Notes: a model not told the origin generated them from the letters alone. Counted from the stretch's first letter, positions 25,145 to 34,534 are shown. The stretch: 64,000 bases of DNA from Hydrogenispora ethanolica (GCF_004340685.1 NZ_SLUN01000026.1:24378-88377); one strand, 5' to 3'. Numbers and translations: made by a program.

Positions 25145-25255
25145 GATAGCCAGTGTCGGTTCCAGTGTGTTTTCGCCTGAAGGCGGGCAGGAAGTGAGTC
25201 GGCCACTCCCTGCACCCGGCCGCCAAGGGGACGATGCTTCCCCTTGGGTATCCCC
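25145..25255. repeat. Dispersed repeat, family C, copy 1
   Basis: About 110 bp nearly identical to 25683-25795. It contains CGCCTGAAGGCG and a stem CCAAGGGG / CCCCTTGG with loop ACGATGCTT. No coding potential is convincing. Confidence 0.75.
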
Positions 25256-25515
25256 GCAATGTCATCAAGCGATGATTCCATATCTTGGAATTCTAGTTTC
25301 AACGGTGCCTACATTGTAGACGATATGCGGGCCAACCGGGACATGAATGCCCCGGCTACAAGATGTAAGCCTTCCGTGCTAATTTTCAGCAGAATATTTC
25401 ATCCCATTTTTTAGGGCCTTTCAAGGTCCTTTCACCTTGTAGCCGGGTGATTTATCGCCCGGTCGGCGTTCAATTTCGTCAGCTAAATTTTTCCACGATC
25501 GCTTGATGACATTGC
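25256..25515. mobile_element. 260-bp palindromic element with 18-bp terminal inverted repeats
   Basis: Left end GCAATGTCATCAAGCGAT (25256-25273) and its exact complement at 25498-25515. Inside, a second inverted pair occurs: GGCCAACCGGG...CCCCGGCTACAAG near 25331-25366 faces CTTGTAGCCGGG...CCCGGTCGGC near 25437-25468. There is no transposase frame, so it is MITE-like. It abuts the end of family C copy 1 exactly where copy 2 continues with different sequence, consistent with insertion next to a repeat edge. Confidence 0.65.
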
Positions 25516-25682
25516 CCTGGCGCCGAGGGCTCGAATGCCCTTGGTAGCCTAGTTCACGAAAAACGAAGATCCGCAGAATGACGATTCGTTTCTCCCTGGG
25601 CTCCTTGGCACAGGATGAAGCTTTCTTGGAAAAGTACTTTTCCCGGACGCTGCTGAGAAAATGGAAATCTTTTTTTCGTGGT

Positions 25683-25795
25683 CCATTGCTGTCGGCTCCG
25701 GTGTGTTTCCGCCTGAAGGCGGGCAGGGAGTGAATCGGCCACTCTCTGCACCCGGCCGCCCAAGGGGACGATGCTTCCCCTTGGGTATCCCCTCC
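25683..25795. repeat. Dispersed repeat, family C, copy 2
   Basis: Same 110-bp module as 25145-25255 with the same stems. The surrounding 25516-26048 contains further short inverted repeats (for example GGTCCGTCCCTGGACC) but no supportable gene; the long minus-strand frame 25421-25909 runs across repeats and lacks a ribosome site. Confidence 0.75.
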
Positions 25796-26048
25796 AATTG
25801 CCGGTCCGTCCCTGGACCGGTTAGGTAAATGGACATTGATGGTTTGCCGCCGGCCTCCATTACCGGCGGCTTCCGGGCCGTTCCACGCTGTCGACGGCGG
25901 TGATTTCATCCGCCATCAACGCCGCGTCGCCGCCCTCCCTGGCGGCGGGTACGCAATGCAGCATTCGACCTTTGAAGGAATTGAATTGATCCTGTTTTTA
26001 CCCTAGCGGTCAGCGCGAGGCTGACTGGCGCGGCACCGGGTGGATGAG

Positions 26049-26861
26049 TCAATCGGAAGCCGTTTCCGTGTCGCGCAGATCTTTGAGCTGCGTCAGATCA
26101 TCGACGGTGAGGGCGAAGGAAAAACGGTATCCGGCGCTGACGGCGGTGGGCCGCAGGTCCGGCAGTTCGATATAGGGATGATCCAGGATCTCCAGGGCGG
26201 CTTCTCCCTTCCAGATGGGGGAGACCATGACGTCGCGCGATTTGAGCTGGACCAATTCATGGACTGCCGGTTTTTGATGCTTGCCGGCGGTGAGCTCCGG
26301 GAAGTACCGCACGTTGACGGCCTTGGCGAAATTGGGGGTCGGCAGCGCATCGGTTAATTCCCTGAGCGTTACCCGGGCCTCGATCAGGCGGCGGTCCTTG
26401 ACGGACAGGGTGGCGCCGAACTTGCCGCCGGGACCGATCGCGGGATTGGCTTTGGACGGCAGGCCGTAGGCCCGGGTGATCCAAGTGGCCCCGAATTGTT
26501 TGGGCCAGCCTTGAATCAGCCCCCGCATCAGCGAAACGTCCTGGTCGACCCAGATGAAGGGGCAGTAAGCCACCGGGGAGCCCTCAAATTCGGCGGACAG
26601 CAAGATAATGGTCTCGCGGTATTGGCTGCGGACCGGGTCCAGAAACTCCTCTTCCGTTTCGCTGGAGTATTGCCACTCGATAAAATAGGCGGCGCAGCGG
26701 TTCGAGGCCAGACTCAGCCCGGCCGGCAGAAAAGCCGCCGCGGCCTTTGGATCCGCCGCATACTCGACGGCCAGCGCATTCCCCACGTAATGCCACGGCG
26801 GCGTTGGCGCCAGGCTCGATGTGCCGCGCGGCGTCCGGGGCAGGGTATATCCTTTCAGCAT
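26049..26861 (-). CDS. Acetoacetate decarboxylase-like protein
   Basis: The protein has 270 residues of the ADC superfamily. It shows PPWHYVGNALAVEYAAD at the N-terminus and the active-site region LIQGWPKQFGATW. In true acetoacetate decarboxylase the Schiff-base lysine is followed by a second lysine that lowers its pKa; here the pair is Lys-Gln. That suggests aldolase/dehydratase-type or unknown chemistry, as in the MppR branch, and not simple decarboxylation. I chose ATG 26861 because AAAGGAGG sits at ideal spacing; the frame continues to 26939. Monocistronic. The substrate is unknown. Confidence 0.82.
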   Translation of the reverse strand: MLKGYTLPRTPRGTSSLAPTPPWHYVGNALAVEYAADPKAAAAFLPAGLSLASNRCAAYFIEWQYSSETEEEFLDPVRSQYRETIILLSAEFEGSPVAYCPFIWVDQDVSLMRGLIQGWPKQFGATWITRAYGLPSKANPAIGPGGKFGATLSVKDRRLIEARVTLRELTDALPTPNFAKAVNVRYFPELTAGKHQKPAVHELVQLKSRDVMVSPIWKGEAALEILDHPYIELPDLRPTAVSAGYRFSFALTVDDLTQLKDLRDTETASD

Positions 26862-27070
26862 GATATTTTCCTCCTTTGATTCAGCTTCATCATTTAACAT
26901 GGCGACTCGCGCCGGACTCCGCCGGGGGTAGTCCGGCACCTTCCGTAGCTAATGGTAGCAAATCCGCCGGAGGTTGGATTGTAAAAAATTGCCGAATGGT
27001 TTGGCGGAGAGGGTTGACCGCCCGGTGTGGAAATTATTACTTTTATGAAGAGGGAAGATTGAAATAAGAA

Positions 27071-27102
27071 AACCGGCTCCCCAATGAAAAGGTGAGCCGG
27101 TT
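27071..27102 (-). terminator. Terminator of the M20 amidohydrolase gene
   Basis: AACCGGCTC pairs with GAGCCGGTT. On the minus strand the stem is followed by TTTTCTTA. Confidence 0.75.
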
Positions 27103-27140
27103 GAAGCTGCGATGTTCTACGGGCATCGTCGCTTGTGGCA

Positions 27141-28442
27141 TTACGATTGAAAGTTTCTCAGGAATTCCAGGTACGATCCCTTATTCAATTTGGGCGGATA
27201 ATTTTGCTTGATCGCGATGGCTTGCGCGGCGCCGTCCCATAGGAGGTCGATGGCGGTCATGGCCATGGCCTTGGCGGGCATGACGTAGGCCATTTCCGCG
27301 TCGCAAATTGTGAAGTTGCGGCTGTGGGCGGTGCCGGAATAACCGCCGGTGGAGATGTGCATAAAGGGCATGATCGAGCTGATGTCGCCGGCGTCGGTCG
27401 CGCCCATCAGTTCGTAGCCGGTGAGGGTGGCCTCCGGCCCCAACAGGCCGTTGACATTCTCGCCGAACAGCCCGTTCAGTTTTTCGTTCTGAATTAACGG
27501 CAGATAACCGGGGATTTCGTCGATCTCCACCTGCGCGCCCACGGCCATGGCGCTGCCGCGGATCGCCCGGTTCACTTTCGCGGCGGCGGAGACCACCGCG
27601 TCGATGTTGCGGCCCCGCACATAGGTCTCCATGCGGACATCGGCGGGAACGATGTTCACCAGATCGCCGCCCTTGGTGATGATGGGATGGACCCGGATCC
27701 GGTCCCCGTCCTTAAAGGTCTCCCGCTGGGCGTGGATCGCCATCAGGGACAGCGCGGCCGCATTCAGCGCATTGACGCCCTCGAACGGCTCGGCCCCGGC
27801 ATGGGCTTCCTTGCCGGTGAAGCGGATGACCTTGCCGACAAAACCCGAGCTTTCGCAGGAAAGCAGGAATTTCCGGTCTGCCACCCCGGCGTGGGAGTGG
27901 ATCATCATTCCCATGTCCACATCGTCGAGCACGCCTAGGCGGATAAACTCCTGTTTTCCGCCGAAGAATTCGATTTTGCCCTCTTCTTTCAACCGCTCGC
28001 GGAATTCCAGCTCCACATATTCTTCGGCGGGAACGGCGGCGAACACCACATCGCCGTCCAGGTGTTCCATCAGCGGAGTCAGACCCATCGCCGCGCCCAG
28101 CATGGCGGCGATCTGGGAATTGTGGCCGCAGGAATGGGCGGCTCCGGTGCGGGGATCGGCGCAGGGATGCAAGGGGCAGACCACGGCGTCCAGTTCGCCC
28201 ATGATCATGACCCGCGTCCGGCTCTGTTTCCCTTTGGCGCAGGCCTTGACGCCGGTGATCGCCAGCCCTTCCTCGCAGGGGAGCCCCAGCGCCTTCAGTT
28301 GGCCGGCGGCCAGCTTGGAGGTGTCCCACTCTTTAAAGCCGAGTTCGGGGTGGTTGAATATGGCATTGCCGATGGCGATAATTTCGGCTTTTTTCAAATC
28401 GATCCGTTCGCATACTTGCTGTTTCAATTCTTCTTTGGTCAT
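27141..28442 (-). CDS. M20-family amidohydrolase/peptidase
   Basis: The product has 433 residues and fits the M20D amidohydrolase group (HipO/AbgB-like). It has NHPELGFKEWDTSKLAAG, a metal-site SCGHNSQIAAMLGAAMGL, the glutamate in VPAEEYVE, and a dimerisation-domain KEAHAGAEPFEGVNAL. These enzymes cleave N-acyl or aromatic amide bonds with one or two metal ions in the cytoplasm. The ATG at 28442 has GGAGGA upstream; the longer frame from 28496 lacks one. It is divergent from the adenine deaminase gene, separated by a very AT-rich promoter region, and may act in the same scavenging pathway. Confidence 0.88.
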   Translation of the reverse strand: MTKEELKQQVCERIDLKKAEIIAIGNAIFNHPELGFKEWDTSKLAAGQLKALGLPCEEGLAITGVKACAKGKQSRTRVMIMGELDAVVCPLHPCADPRTGAAHSCGHNSQIAAMLGAAMGLTPLMEHLDGDVVFAAVPAEEYVELEFRERLKEEGKIEFFGGKQEFIRLGVLDDVDMGMMIHSHAGVADRKFLLSCESSGFVGKVIRFTGKEAHAGAEPFEGVNALNAAALSLMAIHAQRETFKDGDRIRVHPIITKGGDLVNIVPADVRMETYVRGRNIDAVVSAAAKVNRAIRGSAMAVGAQVEIDEIPGYLPLIQNEKLNGLFGENVNGLLGPEATLTGYELMGATDAGDISSIMPFMHISTGGYSGTAHSRNFTICDAEMAYVMPAKAMAMTAIDLLWDGAAQAIAIKQNYPPKLNKGSYLEFLRNFQS

Positions 28443-28551
28443 TGCAAATGTTCCTCCGGAAACGTTATTGTAAATAATTATAACATAAGAAATCAATTAC
28501 AAATGGAAGAAATAAAAAAAGTTAAATTATCGAGAAATAATTGACAATTAC

Positions 28552-28580
28552 TTGACACATGGTAATTTTGTCGATAAAAT
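28552..28580 (+). promoter_or_regulatory. Promoter of the adenine deaminase gene
   Basis: TTGACA (28552-28557), 17 bp, TAAAAT (28575-28580). A second TTGACA occurs 11 bp upstream. Confidence 0.75.
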
Positions 28581-28638
28581 AATTAAAAATTAATCGCTAT
28601 TTTAACAATATGTGAATTTTTTAAATCAGGTGAACTAA

Positions 28639-30369
28639 TTGAGTCTTGGCGCGATTCGGGCCTGCATGGGGGAGATCCCTTTTGATCTGGCCATCTGCGA
28701 CGTGCGGCTGATCAACGTCTTTACCGATGAGATTTACCATGCGGATATCGGGATTGCCGGCGATCAGTTCGCGTATATCGGGAAATTCCAGCGAGAGCAT
28801 CAAGCCATCCAAACCATCGAGGGCTGGGGCCGTTTTGCGGCCCCGGGCCTGATCGACAGCCATATGCATCTGGAAAGCAGTATGATGACTCCGGCCGCGT
28901 TTGCCGCGGCGGTGCTGCCGCTGGGGACGACCTCGGTCGCGGCGGACCCCCACGAAATCGCCAATGTGCTCGGCGTGGACGGGGTAAAGATGCTGTGCGA
29001 CCAGGTGAAAGACCTGCCGCTCCATGTCTACGTGATGGCCCCGTCCACCATTCCCTCGGCCCCGGGTTTCGAGAACTCGGGCGCGACGATCACCGGAACC
29101 GAAATCAGCGAGATGCTCGGCTACCCGGGGGTGCACGGCCTCGGTGAAGTGATGGACTTTTTCGGGGTGATCGGGGGCGACCCCAAAATCAGCGGCGTGA
29201 TCGAGGCGGCCCACAGACGGGGCGTGCTTTTGGACGGCCATACCCCCTTGCTGAAGGGGAAGGAGCTGGAGGCGTTCGTGGCCTCCGGCATCGACTGCGA
29301 CCACACCTACATGGATGCGGAAATTGTCGGGGAGAAGCTCAGGAACGGCATGTGCGTCCAAATCCAGGAGCGTTTCTTCACCCGGGAACTGATGGCCTAT
29401 TTAAACAGCTGCCCGGTGCAGAACCGGATCATGCTGGTCACCGACGATGTGCCCATCAGCCGGCTGGCCGCCCACGGCCATCTGAATGCGCTGGTGAAAA
29501 AGGCCATCGCCCTGGGGCTGGAGCCCAAGAAAGCCTACCGCTATGTGACCATCAATGCCGCCGACCGGCTGCGCCTTTACCGGCAGGGAGCGGTCGCTCC
29601 GGGGCGCAGGGCGGATCTGATTCTGCTGGATTCGCTGGAAGAAGCCCTGCCCTCGCTGGTCGTGAGCGACGGCAAGGTCGTGGCCGAGGCGGGGCGGCTG
29701 ACGGTCCCGCTCAAACCCGCGCCATTCCCGCCCCGGGCTTATCAGACCATGCACATCGCACCGGTCCGGGAAGAAGATTTCGTCATCCCCTGCCAGGGGA
29801 GCGGCGCCCTGGTTCATGTCATCGTCCAGGACGGCAAGACCTCCCGGACCCGGCTGGAACAACAGAGCTGTCCGGCCCGCGACGGGGCGCTCGATCCGGG
29901 CGAGTTGGTCAAAATGGCGGTGTTCAACCGCTATCCGGATAATGACAACCGGGCCGTCGCCCTCCTGGGGAACCTGCCCGATTTCGGGGGCGCCATCGCC
30001 ACGACCTACGCCCATGACTGCCACAACCTGACGGTATACGGGAGGGACGACCGCGACTTGTGCCTGGCGGCGAATACCGTCATCGCGAGTGGCGGCGGGA
30101 TCGCGGCGGTGCGGGACGGCGCGGTGCTGTGCGCGATTCCGCTGCCGATAGCCGGGCTGATGTGCGAGGACGATCTGCCGGCGCTGGCGGGAAAGTTCCG
30201 TGAGTTCGACCAAATCGCCAAGGCGATGGGGTTGAACCATGAGGAGCCGCTGACCTTCCTGACCCTGATGGCCCTGGCGGTGTCCCCCAATGTGAAACTG
30301 ACGGACCTGGGAATTATCGATGTCACGACCAAGACCTTCCTGCCCCTGGTGGTCCAATATCGCCCTTGA
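28639..30369 (+). CDS. ade: Adenine deaminase
   Basis: The product has 576 residues of the amidohydrolase superfamily, adenine deaminase family. Key motifs: GLIDSHMHLESSMMTP (metal histidines), LGTTSVAADPHEIANVLG, LDGHTPLL, DHTYMDAE, and the C-terminal domain ending in FLTLMALAVSPNVKLTDLG. It would convert adenine to hypoxanthine and ammonia in the cytoplasm for purine salvage or nitrogen supply. The start is the TTG at 28639 with CAGGTGA six bases before; the ATG at 28666 is the alternative. A consensus-like promoter precedes it. The ABC importer genes follow in the same direction after a palindrome. Confidence 0.92.
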   Translation: MSLGAIRACMGEIPFDLAICDVRLINVFTDEIYHADIGIAGDQFAYIGKFQREHQAIQTIEGWGRFAAPGLIDSHMHLESSMMTPAAFAAAVLPLGTTSVAADPHEIANVLGVDGVKMLCDQVKDLPLHVYVMAPSTIPSAPGFENSGATITGTEISEMLGYPGVHGLGEVMDFFGVIGGDPKISGVIEAAHRRGVLLDGHTPLLKGKELEAFVASGIDCDHTYMDAEIVGEKLRNGMCVQIQERFFTRELMAYLNSCPVQNRIMLVTDDVPISRLAAHGHLNALVKKAIALGLEPKKAYRYVTINAADRLRLYRQGAVAPGRRADLILLDSLEEALPSLVVSDGKVVAEAGRLTVPLKPAPFPPRAYQTMHIAPVREEDFVIPCQGSGALVHVIVQDGKTSRTRLEQQSCPARDGALDPGELVKMAVFNRYPDNDNRAVALLGNLPDFGGAIATTYAHDCHNLTVYGRDDRDLCLAANTVIASGGGIAAVRDGAVLCAIPLPIAGLMCEDDLPALAGKFREFDQIAKAMGLNHEEPLTFLTLMALAVSPNVKLTDLGIIDVTTKTFLPLVVQYRP

Positions 30370-30388
30370 AATCGGATTCAGACCTTTG

Positions 30389-30505
30389 AGAGAATTGCAT
30401 AATTCATAAAATAATCTTTAGTCCACAATATATTGATAGATATATCCGGGCTTTGCACTATATATTGTGGCCACAGGGTTCGTTAAGGGAATTATGCAAT
30501 TCTCT
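30389..30505. repeat. Nested palindromic element between ade and the ABC importer
   Basis: Outer arms AGAGAATTGCATAATTC (30389-30405) and its exact 17-bp complement (30489-30505). Inner stem CCACAATATA / TATATTGTGG. The plan matches the other nested palindromes, but the arm sequence is different. It may also act as an attenuator between the two transcription units. Confidence 0.85.
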
Positions 30506-30540
30506 GATTTAAACAAACTTTTCACGACGGGATCGAAGCA

Positions 30541-31389
30541 ATGATGACCTTAACCAAACAGAACAAACAGCTTTTGCTGTTGGCGCTGCCGACGGTGCTG
30601 GCCCTGACGGCGTTTTTCGTGGTTCCCATGGCCTACATCCTGGTGGACACCTTGAAAGCCGACGGAACGAAGTATTTTCAAAAGTTCTTTACCGACGCCA
30701 TGTATCGCGGCATTTTAAAAACGACCGTTCTGGTCTCGCTGCAGGTGACCGCCATCTCGCTGCTTTTGGGATATCCGACGGCGTATTTTATGGCGCGCAC
30801 CCGGTCCAGGATGAAAAACATCCTGTTGATCGTGATTATCTTCCCGTTTCTGGTCAGCGCGGTGGTCCGCTCCTACGGCTGGATGGTCATCCTGGGCGGG
30901 AGAGGGCTGCTCAACCAGTTGCTGATGGCGACCGGCCTGATCCAACAGCCGCTGACGATCCTGAATACCTCCACCGCGGTGATTATCGGACTGGTGCACT
31001 TGCTGATCCCCTACATGATCCTCTCGATTACCGGGGTCATCCAAAATATCGACCCCAATGTGGAGCGCGCCGCCTACAGCCTGAACGCCAATCCGCTGCA
31101 GACCTTTTTCCGGGTAACCCTGCCCTTGAGCGCGCCGGGCATCATTTCCGGGTGCATCCTGGTATTCACCATGAGCATGACTTCCTACGTCACCCCCAAA
31201 TTATTGGGCGGGTCCAAGTTCCGGATGATGAGCACGATGGTCTTCCAGGAAGTCAATATCAATTTCAACTGGGGGTTCGCCTCCGCCATCAGCTATATCT
31301 TACTCTTTACCATATTGATCATTCTGTTATTCGCCACCTATGCGACAGCCGGGGCGAATCAGCGAGTGGGAGGCGGCAAGCGTGTCTGA
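30541..31389 (+). CDS. ABC importer permease 1 (PotB-like)
   Basis: The protein has 282 residues and six membrane helices; it starts with LLLLALPTVLALTAFFVVPMAYILV. The cytoplasmic coupling loop reads ERAAYSLNANPLQTFFRVTL, the EAA-type motif of binding-protein-dependent importers. It belongs to the spermidine/putrescine PotB branch, though the family also carries other small cations and nucleobase-like compounds. It overlaps the next permease by eight bases. With the genes downstream it forms a complete importer: two permeases, ATPase and binding protein. Confidence 0.9.
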   Translation: MMTLTKQNKQLLLLALPTVLALTAFFVVPMAYILVDTLKADGTKYFQKFFTDAMYRGILKTTVLVSLQVTAISLLLGYPTAYFMARTRSRMKNILLIVIIFPFLVSAVVRSYGWMVILGGRGLLNQLLMATGLIQQPLTILNTSTAVIIGLVHLLIPYMILSITGVIQNIDPNVERAAYSLNANPLQTFFRVTLPLSAPGIISGCILVFTMSMTSYVTPKLLGGSKFRMMSTMVFQEVNINFNWGFASAISYILLFTILIILLFATYATAGANQRVGGGKRV

Positions 31390-32176
31390 CAAACGGGTGG
31401 GGTGGTTTTCGACGACCATCGCGACTTTGGTCTTTATTTTCCTGCTGGCGCCGTTGGCGGTGATCGTCTTGGCTTCCTTTAGTCCGACGCCGCTGGTGGT
31501 TTTCCCGCCCAGGGGGTTTTCCCTGCAATGGTATATGAATATCTTTAGTTCTTCGACCAATTTCTTGAGCGGCTTCGGCAACAGCGTCGAGGTGGCGGTG
31601 ATCGCCACCGCCATCGATGTGATTCTGGGCGTGACGGCGGCCCTGAGTGTCAGCCGGCATCCGTTCAAAGGCAAGGAACTGCTGGTTTCCTTTTTCACTT
31701 CGCCGATGTATGTGCCCTCCATCGCCTTTGCCTTCGTTTTGCTGCAGATCTTCAGCCAGATCGGCTCGGTTCCGGGGTTGGTGAAGATTCTGCTGGGGCA
31801 CCTCGTCATCATCATGCCGTACATTGTCCGCAACACCCTGTCGGTGTTGTCCGGTTTCAACTGGACGCTGGAAAACGCCGCGGCCAGCCTCGGCGCCAGC
31901 CCTTTGGAGACTTTCGCCAAAGTGACGCTGCCCCTGATCAAACCGGGCGTGATCGCCGGCGCCATGCTCGCCTTCCTGTACTCTTTCGACGAGGCGGTGC
32001 TGAGCAGCTTGTTATCTTCGCCGACCTTTGTGACGTTGCCGATCCGGATTATGAATTACATGGAGTTTTCCTTCGACCCCACCTTGGCGGCGATTTCCAC
32101 CGTTTTGATCCTGATGTCGCTGCTATTGATGATTTTGTTGGAAAAGCTGACGGGGCTGGATATGTTTTTGAAGTAA
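31382..32176 (+). CDS. ABC importer permease 2 (PotC-like)
   Basis: The protein has 264 residues and six helices. The EAA-like loop is ENAAASLGASPLETFAKVTL. I chose GTG 31382, with GGGAGG eight bases upstream inside the preceding gene; the upstream part of the frame (from 31340) overlaps permease 1 in another frame. It is the partner of permease 1. After its stop comes a 10-bp stem hairpin (32231-32255) and then the ATPase gene, so the ATPase and binding protein may be expressed at a different level. Confidence 0.9.
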   Translation: MSDKRVGWFSTTIATLVFIFLLAPLAVIVLASFSPTPLVVFPPRGFSLQWYMNIFSSSTNFLSGFGNSVEVAVIATAIDVILGVTAALSVSRHPFKGKELLVSFFTSPMYVPSIAFAFVLLQIFSQIGSVPGLVKILLGHLVIIMPYIVRNTLSVLSGFNWTLENAAASLGASPLETFAKVTLPLIKPGVIAGAMLAFLYSFDEAVLSSLLSSPTFVTLPIRIMNYMEFSFDPTLAAISTVLILMSLLLMILLEKLTGLDMFLK

Positions 32177-32230
32177 TGGAAGCGACTTCGTAACTGAGAT
32201 CGTGTGGACTGGAATTGGAACTCACCCTCG

Positions 32231-32255
32231 CCCTCTCTTTTTTGGAAAGAGAGGG
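32231..32255. terminator. Hairpin between permease and ATPase genes
   Basis: CCCTCTCTTT pairs with AAAGAGAGGG. No T-run follows, so it may tune mRNA stability or partial termination. Confidence 0.5.
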
Positions 32256-32369
32256 TAACCTTGACCTCCGTTGCCAACTCAGTCACTGCTTGATCCCGTA
32301 CTTAGACAACCACTGTGGATTCCCGGAGGATGAGCCGGGTTTATCACAGCTCTTTTTGAGGTGAACCCT

Positions 32370-33449
32370 ATGGCATCTTTGGAATTGCAAGGCCTTACCA
32401 AGAAATACGGCGATTTTACGGCGGTGGATCATATCGATCTGGCGGTGCGGGACGGGGAGATGGTCGCCCTGCTGGGCGGCAGCGGCTGCGGCAAAACCAC
32501 CATCTTGAACATGATTGCCGGATTCATCGACCAGTACGAAGGCTCCGTCCTGGTGGACGGCAAGGATATGAAGCATATCCCCGCCTATAAGCGGAAGATG
32601 GGGGTGTTCTTTCAGAACTACGCGCTGTTTCCCCATATGAACACCTTCGATAACGTCGCCTTCGGCTTGAAAATGCAGAAGCTCGCCAAAAGCCTGATCC
32701 AGGAGAAGGTGCGGCGGATCTTGCAACTGGTGAAGCTGACCGGAATGGAAAAACGGTTCCCGCGGGAGCTTTCCGGCGGGCAGCAGCAGCGGGTGGCCCT
32801 GGCGCGGGCCCTGGTCACCGAGCCGGCGCTGCTGTTGCTGGACGAGCCGCTCTCGAACCTCGACGCCAAGCTCCGGGTGGAGATGCAGATCGAGATCAAA
32901 CGCATTCACCGGGAGCTGGGACTGACCACGATCATTGTCACCCACGATCAGGAGGAAGCGGTTTCGCTGGCCGACCGGGTGATTGTGATGAACGCCGGCC
33001 GGATCATGCAGGCCGGCAAGCCCAAGGAGGTCTTCGACCGCCCCGCCAATCTGTTTGTCGGCGATTTCATGGGCTTCTCCAACTTCATCGCCGGGCAGGT
33101 GCGGCGGGTCGCCGGGGCCAGGGTGAGCGTGGCCTGTTCGGACCGGGAGTTGGTTCTGGACGAGGCGGACGGGACCGGTTTGGCCGCCGGCGACAGCGTC
33201 ACCCTGGCGATCCGGCCGGAGAACATTCTCCCGGCGGAAAAGGGAGCGGAAAACGCGTTGACCGGAACGGTCAGGAATGTCACCTACAAGGGAACGGTGA
33301 CCCGTCTGGAGATCGGCGATGTCTTCGCCGAAACCGTATTCGCCAATATTCACGAGAGTGAAGACTATGAGATCGGCGATGCAATCACGGTTGCATTTCC
33401 CTCCCAAAAGCTTCTCCTATATAAAAAAGAAGAAAAAAGGAGCGAATGA
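32370..33449 (+). CDS. ABC importer ATPase (PotA-like)
   Basis: The product has 359 residues. Walker A is GGSGCGKTT, signature LSGGQQQR, Walker B LLLLDEPLSNLDAK, switch VTHDQEEAV. A TOBE-type C-terminal domain follows (about residues 240-355). ATG 32370 has GAGGTG seven bases before; a GTG nine bases earlier is an alternative. The stop overlaps the binding-protein start (ATGA). It energises the importer formed with the two upstream permeases. Confidence 0.92.
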   Translation: MASLELQGLTKKYGDFTAVDHIDLAVRDGEMVALLGGSGCGKTTILNMIAGFIDQYEGSVLVDGKDMKHIPAYKRKMGVFFQNYALFPHMNTFDNVAFGLKMQKLAKSLIQEKVRRILQLVKLTGMEKRFPRELSGGQQQRVALARALVTEPALLLLDEPLSNLDAKLRVEMQIEIKRIHRELGLTTIIVTHDQEEAVSLADRVIVMNAGRIMQAGKPKEVFDRPANLFVGDFMGFSNFIAGQVRRVAGARVSVACSDRELVLDEADGTGLAAGDSVTLAIRPENILPAEKGAENALTGTVRNVTYKGTVTRLEIGDVFAETVFANIHESEDYEIGDAITVAFPSQKLLLYKKEEKRSE

Positions 33450-34534
33450 TGATGAGAAAGAAGCAGCGGATCATGGCCGGCGTCATGGCTGCCATGATGC
33501 TGGCCGTAAGCGCGGCCGGCCTCGGCGGCGCCCCGGTCGCGGCGGCCGATAAAGCGCCCAAGGATTTCAAAGGAGCCACACTGGTCGTCGCCACCTGGGG
33601 TTTTACGGCCGCCAATGTCCGGGAGCTGTCGAAGAACTTCGAGAAGACCTACAACTGTAAGGTGGTTGTCGACGAGACCAGCGGCAACTCGGATCGTTTG
33701 AATAAAATCATGGCCCAACGGAAAAACCCGGAGATCGACGTCGCCCTGATGACCGACATCTTTGCGGCGATCGGAAACAAGCAGGGCGTTTTCGAAAAGA
33801 TCAATCCCAAGGTGGTCACCAACCTCAAGCATCTTTACAAGTTCGCCAAGAACGGCGAGGGTTACGGCCCCTGTTATTCGGTGGTGCGCTACGGCATCAT
33901 CTATGACGCCGGCATGGTGAAGGTTCCCCCGAAATCCTACAAGGATCTGTTCAGCGGCAAGTACAACGGGCAGCTTTCCCTGCCGGACATGGCTTCCACC
34001 GCCGGCCCTTACCTGCTGGTCACCCTGGCCCAGAAAGCGGGCGGCAGCGCCACCAATGTGGAGCCTGGCTTTAAACTGCTCAAGGCGAATAAAGACCACG
34101 TCAAGCAATGGTATCTTACCAGCTCCGAGGTGCAGACCGCTTTCTCCACCGGCGAGATCAGCGTGGCGGTGTTTATGGACATGAATATGCCGACGCTGAA
34201 GAAGTCCGGACTGAACGTCAAGTGGGTCGATCCCAAGGAGGGCGATTTCTCGGCCGCCGCGACCATTAATGTGGTGAAGGACTGTAAGAACCCGGAACTG
34301 GCCCAGCTGTTTGTGAATTATTTCCTCAGCGACGCCGTGCAGAACCAGGTCGCCGACAGGTTGAACGAGGCTCCGACCAACAAGAACGCCAAGATGTCCG
34401 CTGAAAAACAGGAATACCTGGCCTATGGTCAGAAGGCGATGAACTCGCTGAAGAAGTTCGACTGGAATTTCATTAATGCCAATAAAGCGGCTTGGATCGA
34501 GAGATTTCAGAAGGAAGTCGCGGTTCAGAAATAA
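33446..34534 (+). CDS. ABC importer substrate-binding protein (PotD-like)
   Basis: The protein has 362 residues with a signal sequence (IMAGVMAAMMLAVSAAGLGG) and no lipobox cysteine. The mature part (LVVATWGFTAANVRELSKNF, ALMTDIFAAIGNKQGVFEKI) is a type 2 periplasmic-binding fold in the PotD/AfuA range. It begins with three ATG codons in a row after AAAGGAG. Proximity to adenine deaminase and the M20 amidohydrolase suggests the importer may bring in a purine-like or acylated amine compound; a polyamine is the default alternative. Confidence 0.9.
   Translation: MMMRKKQRIMAGVMAAMMLAVSAAGLGGAPVAAADKAPKDFKGATLVVATWGFTAANVRELSKNFEKTYNCKVVVDETSGNSDRLNKIMAQRKNPEIDVALMTDIFAAIGNKQGVFEKINPKVVTNLKHLYKFAKNGEGYGPCYSVVRYGIIYDAGMVKVPPKSYKDLFSGKYNGQLSLPDMASTAGPYLLVTLAQKAGGSATNVEPGFKLLKANKDHVKQWYLTSSEVQTAFSTGEISVAVFMDMNMPTLKKSGLNVKWVDPKEGDFSAAATINVVKDCKNPELAQLFVNYFLSDAVQNQVADRLNEAPTNKNAKMSAEKQEYLAYGQKAMNSLKKFDWNFINANKAAWIERFQKEVAVQK

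Noticed and set aside
25421..25909. 162-codon minus-strand frame
   Set aside because: It spans repeat C and the palindrome arm; composition is not protein-like.
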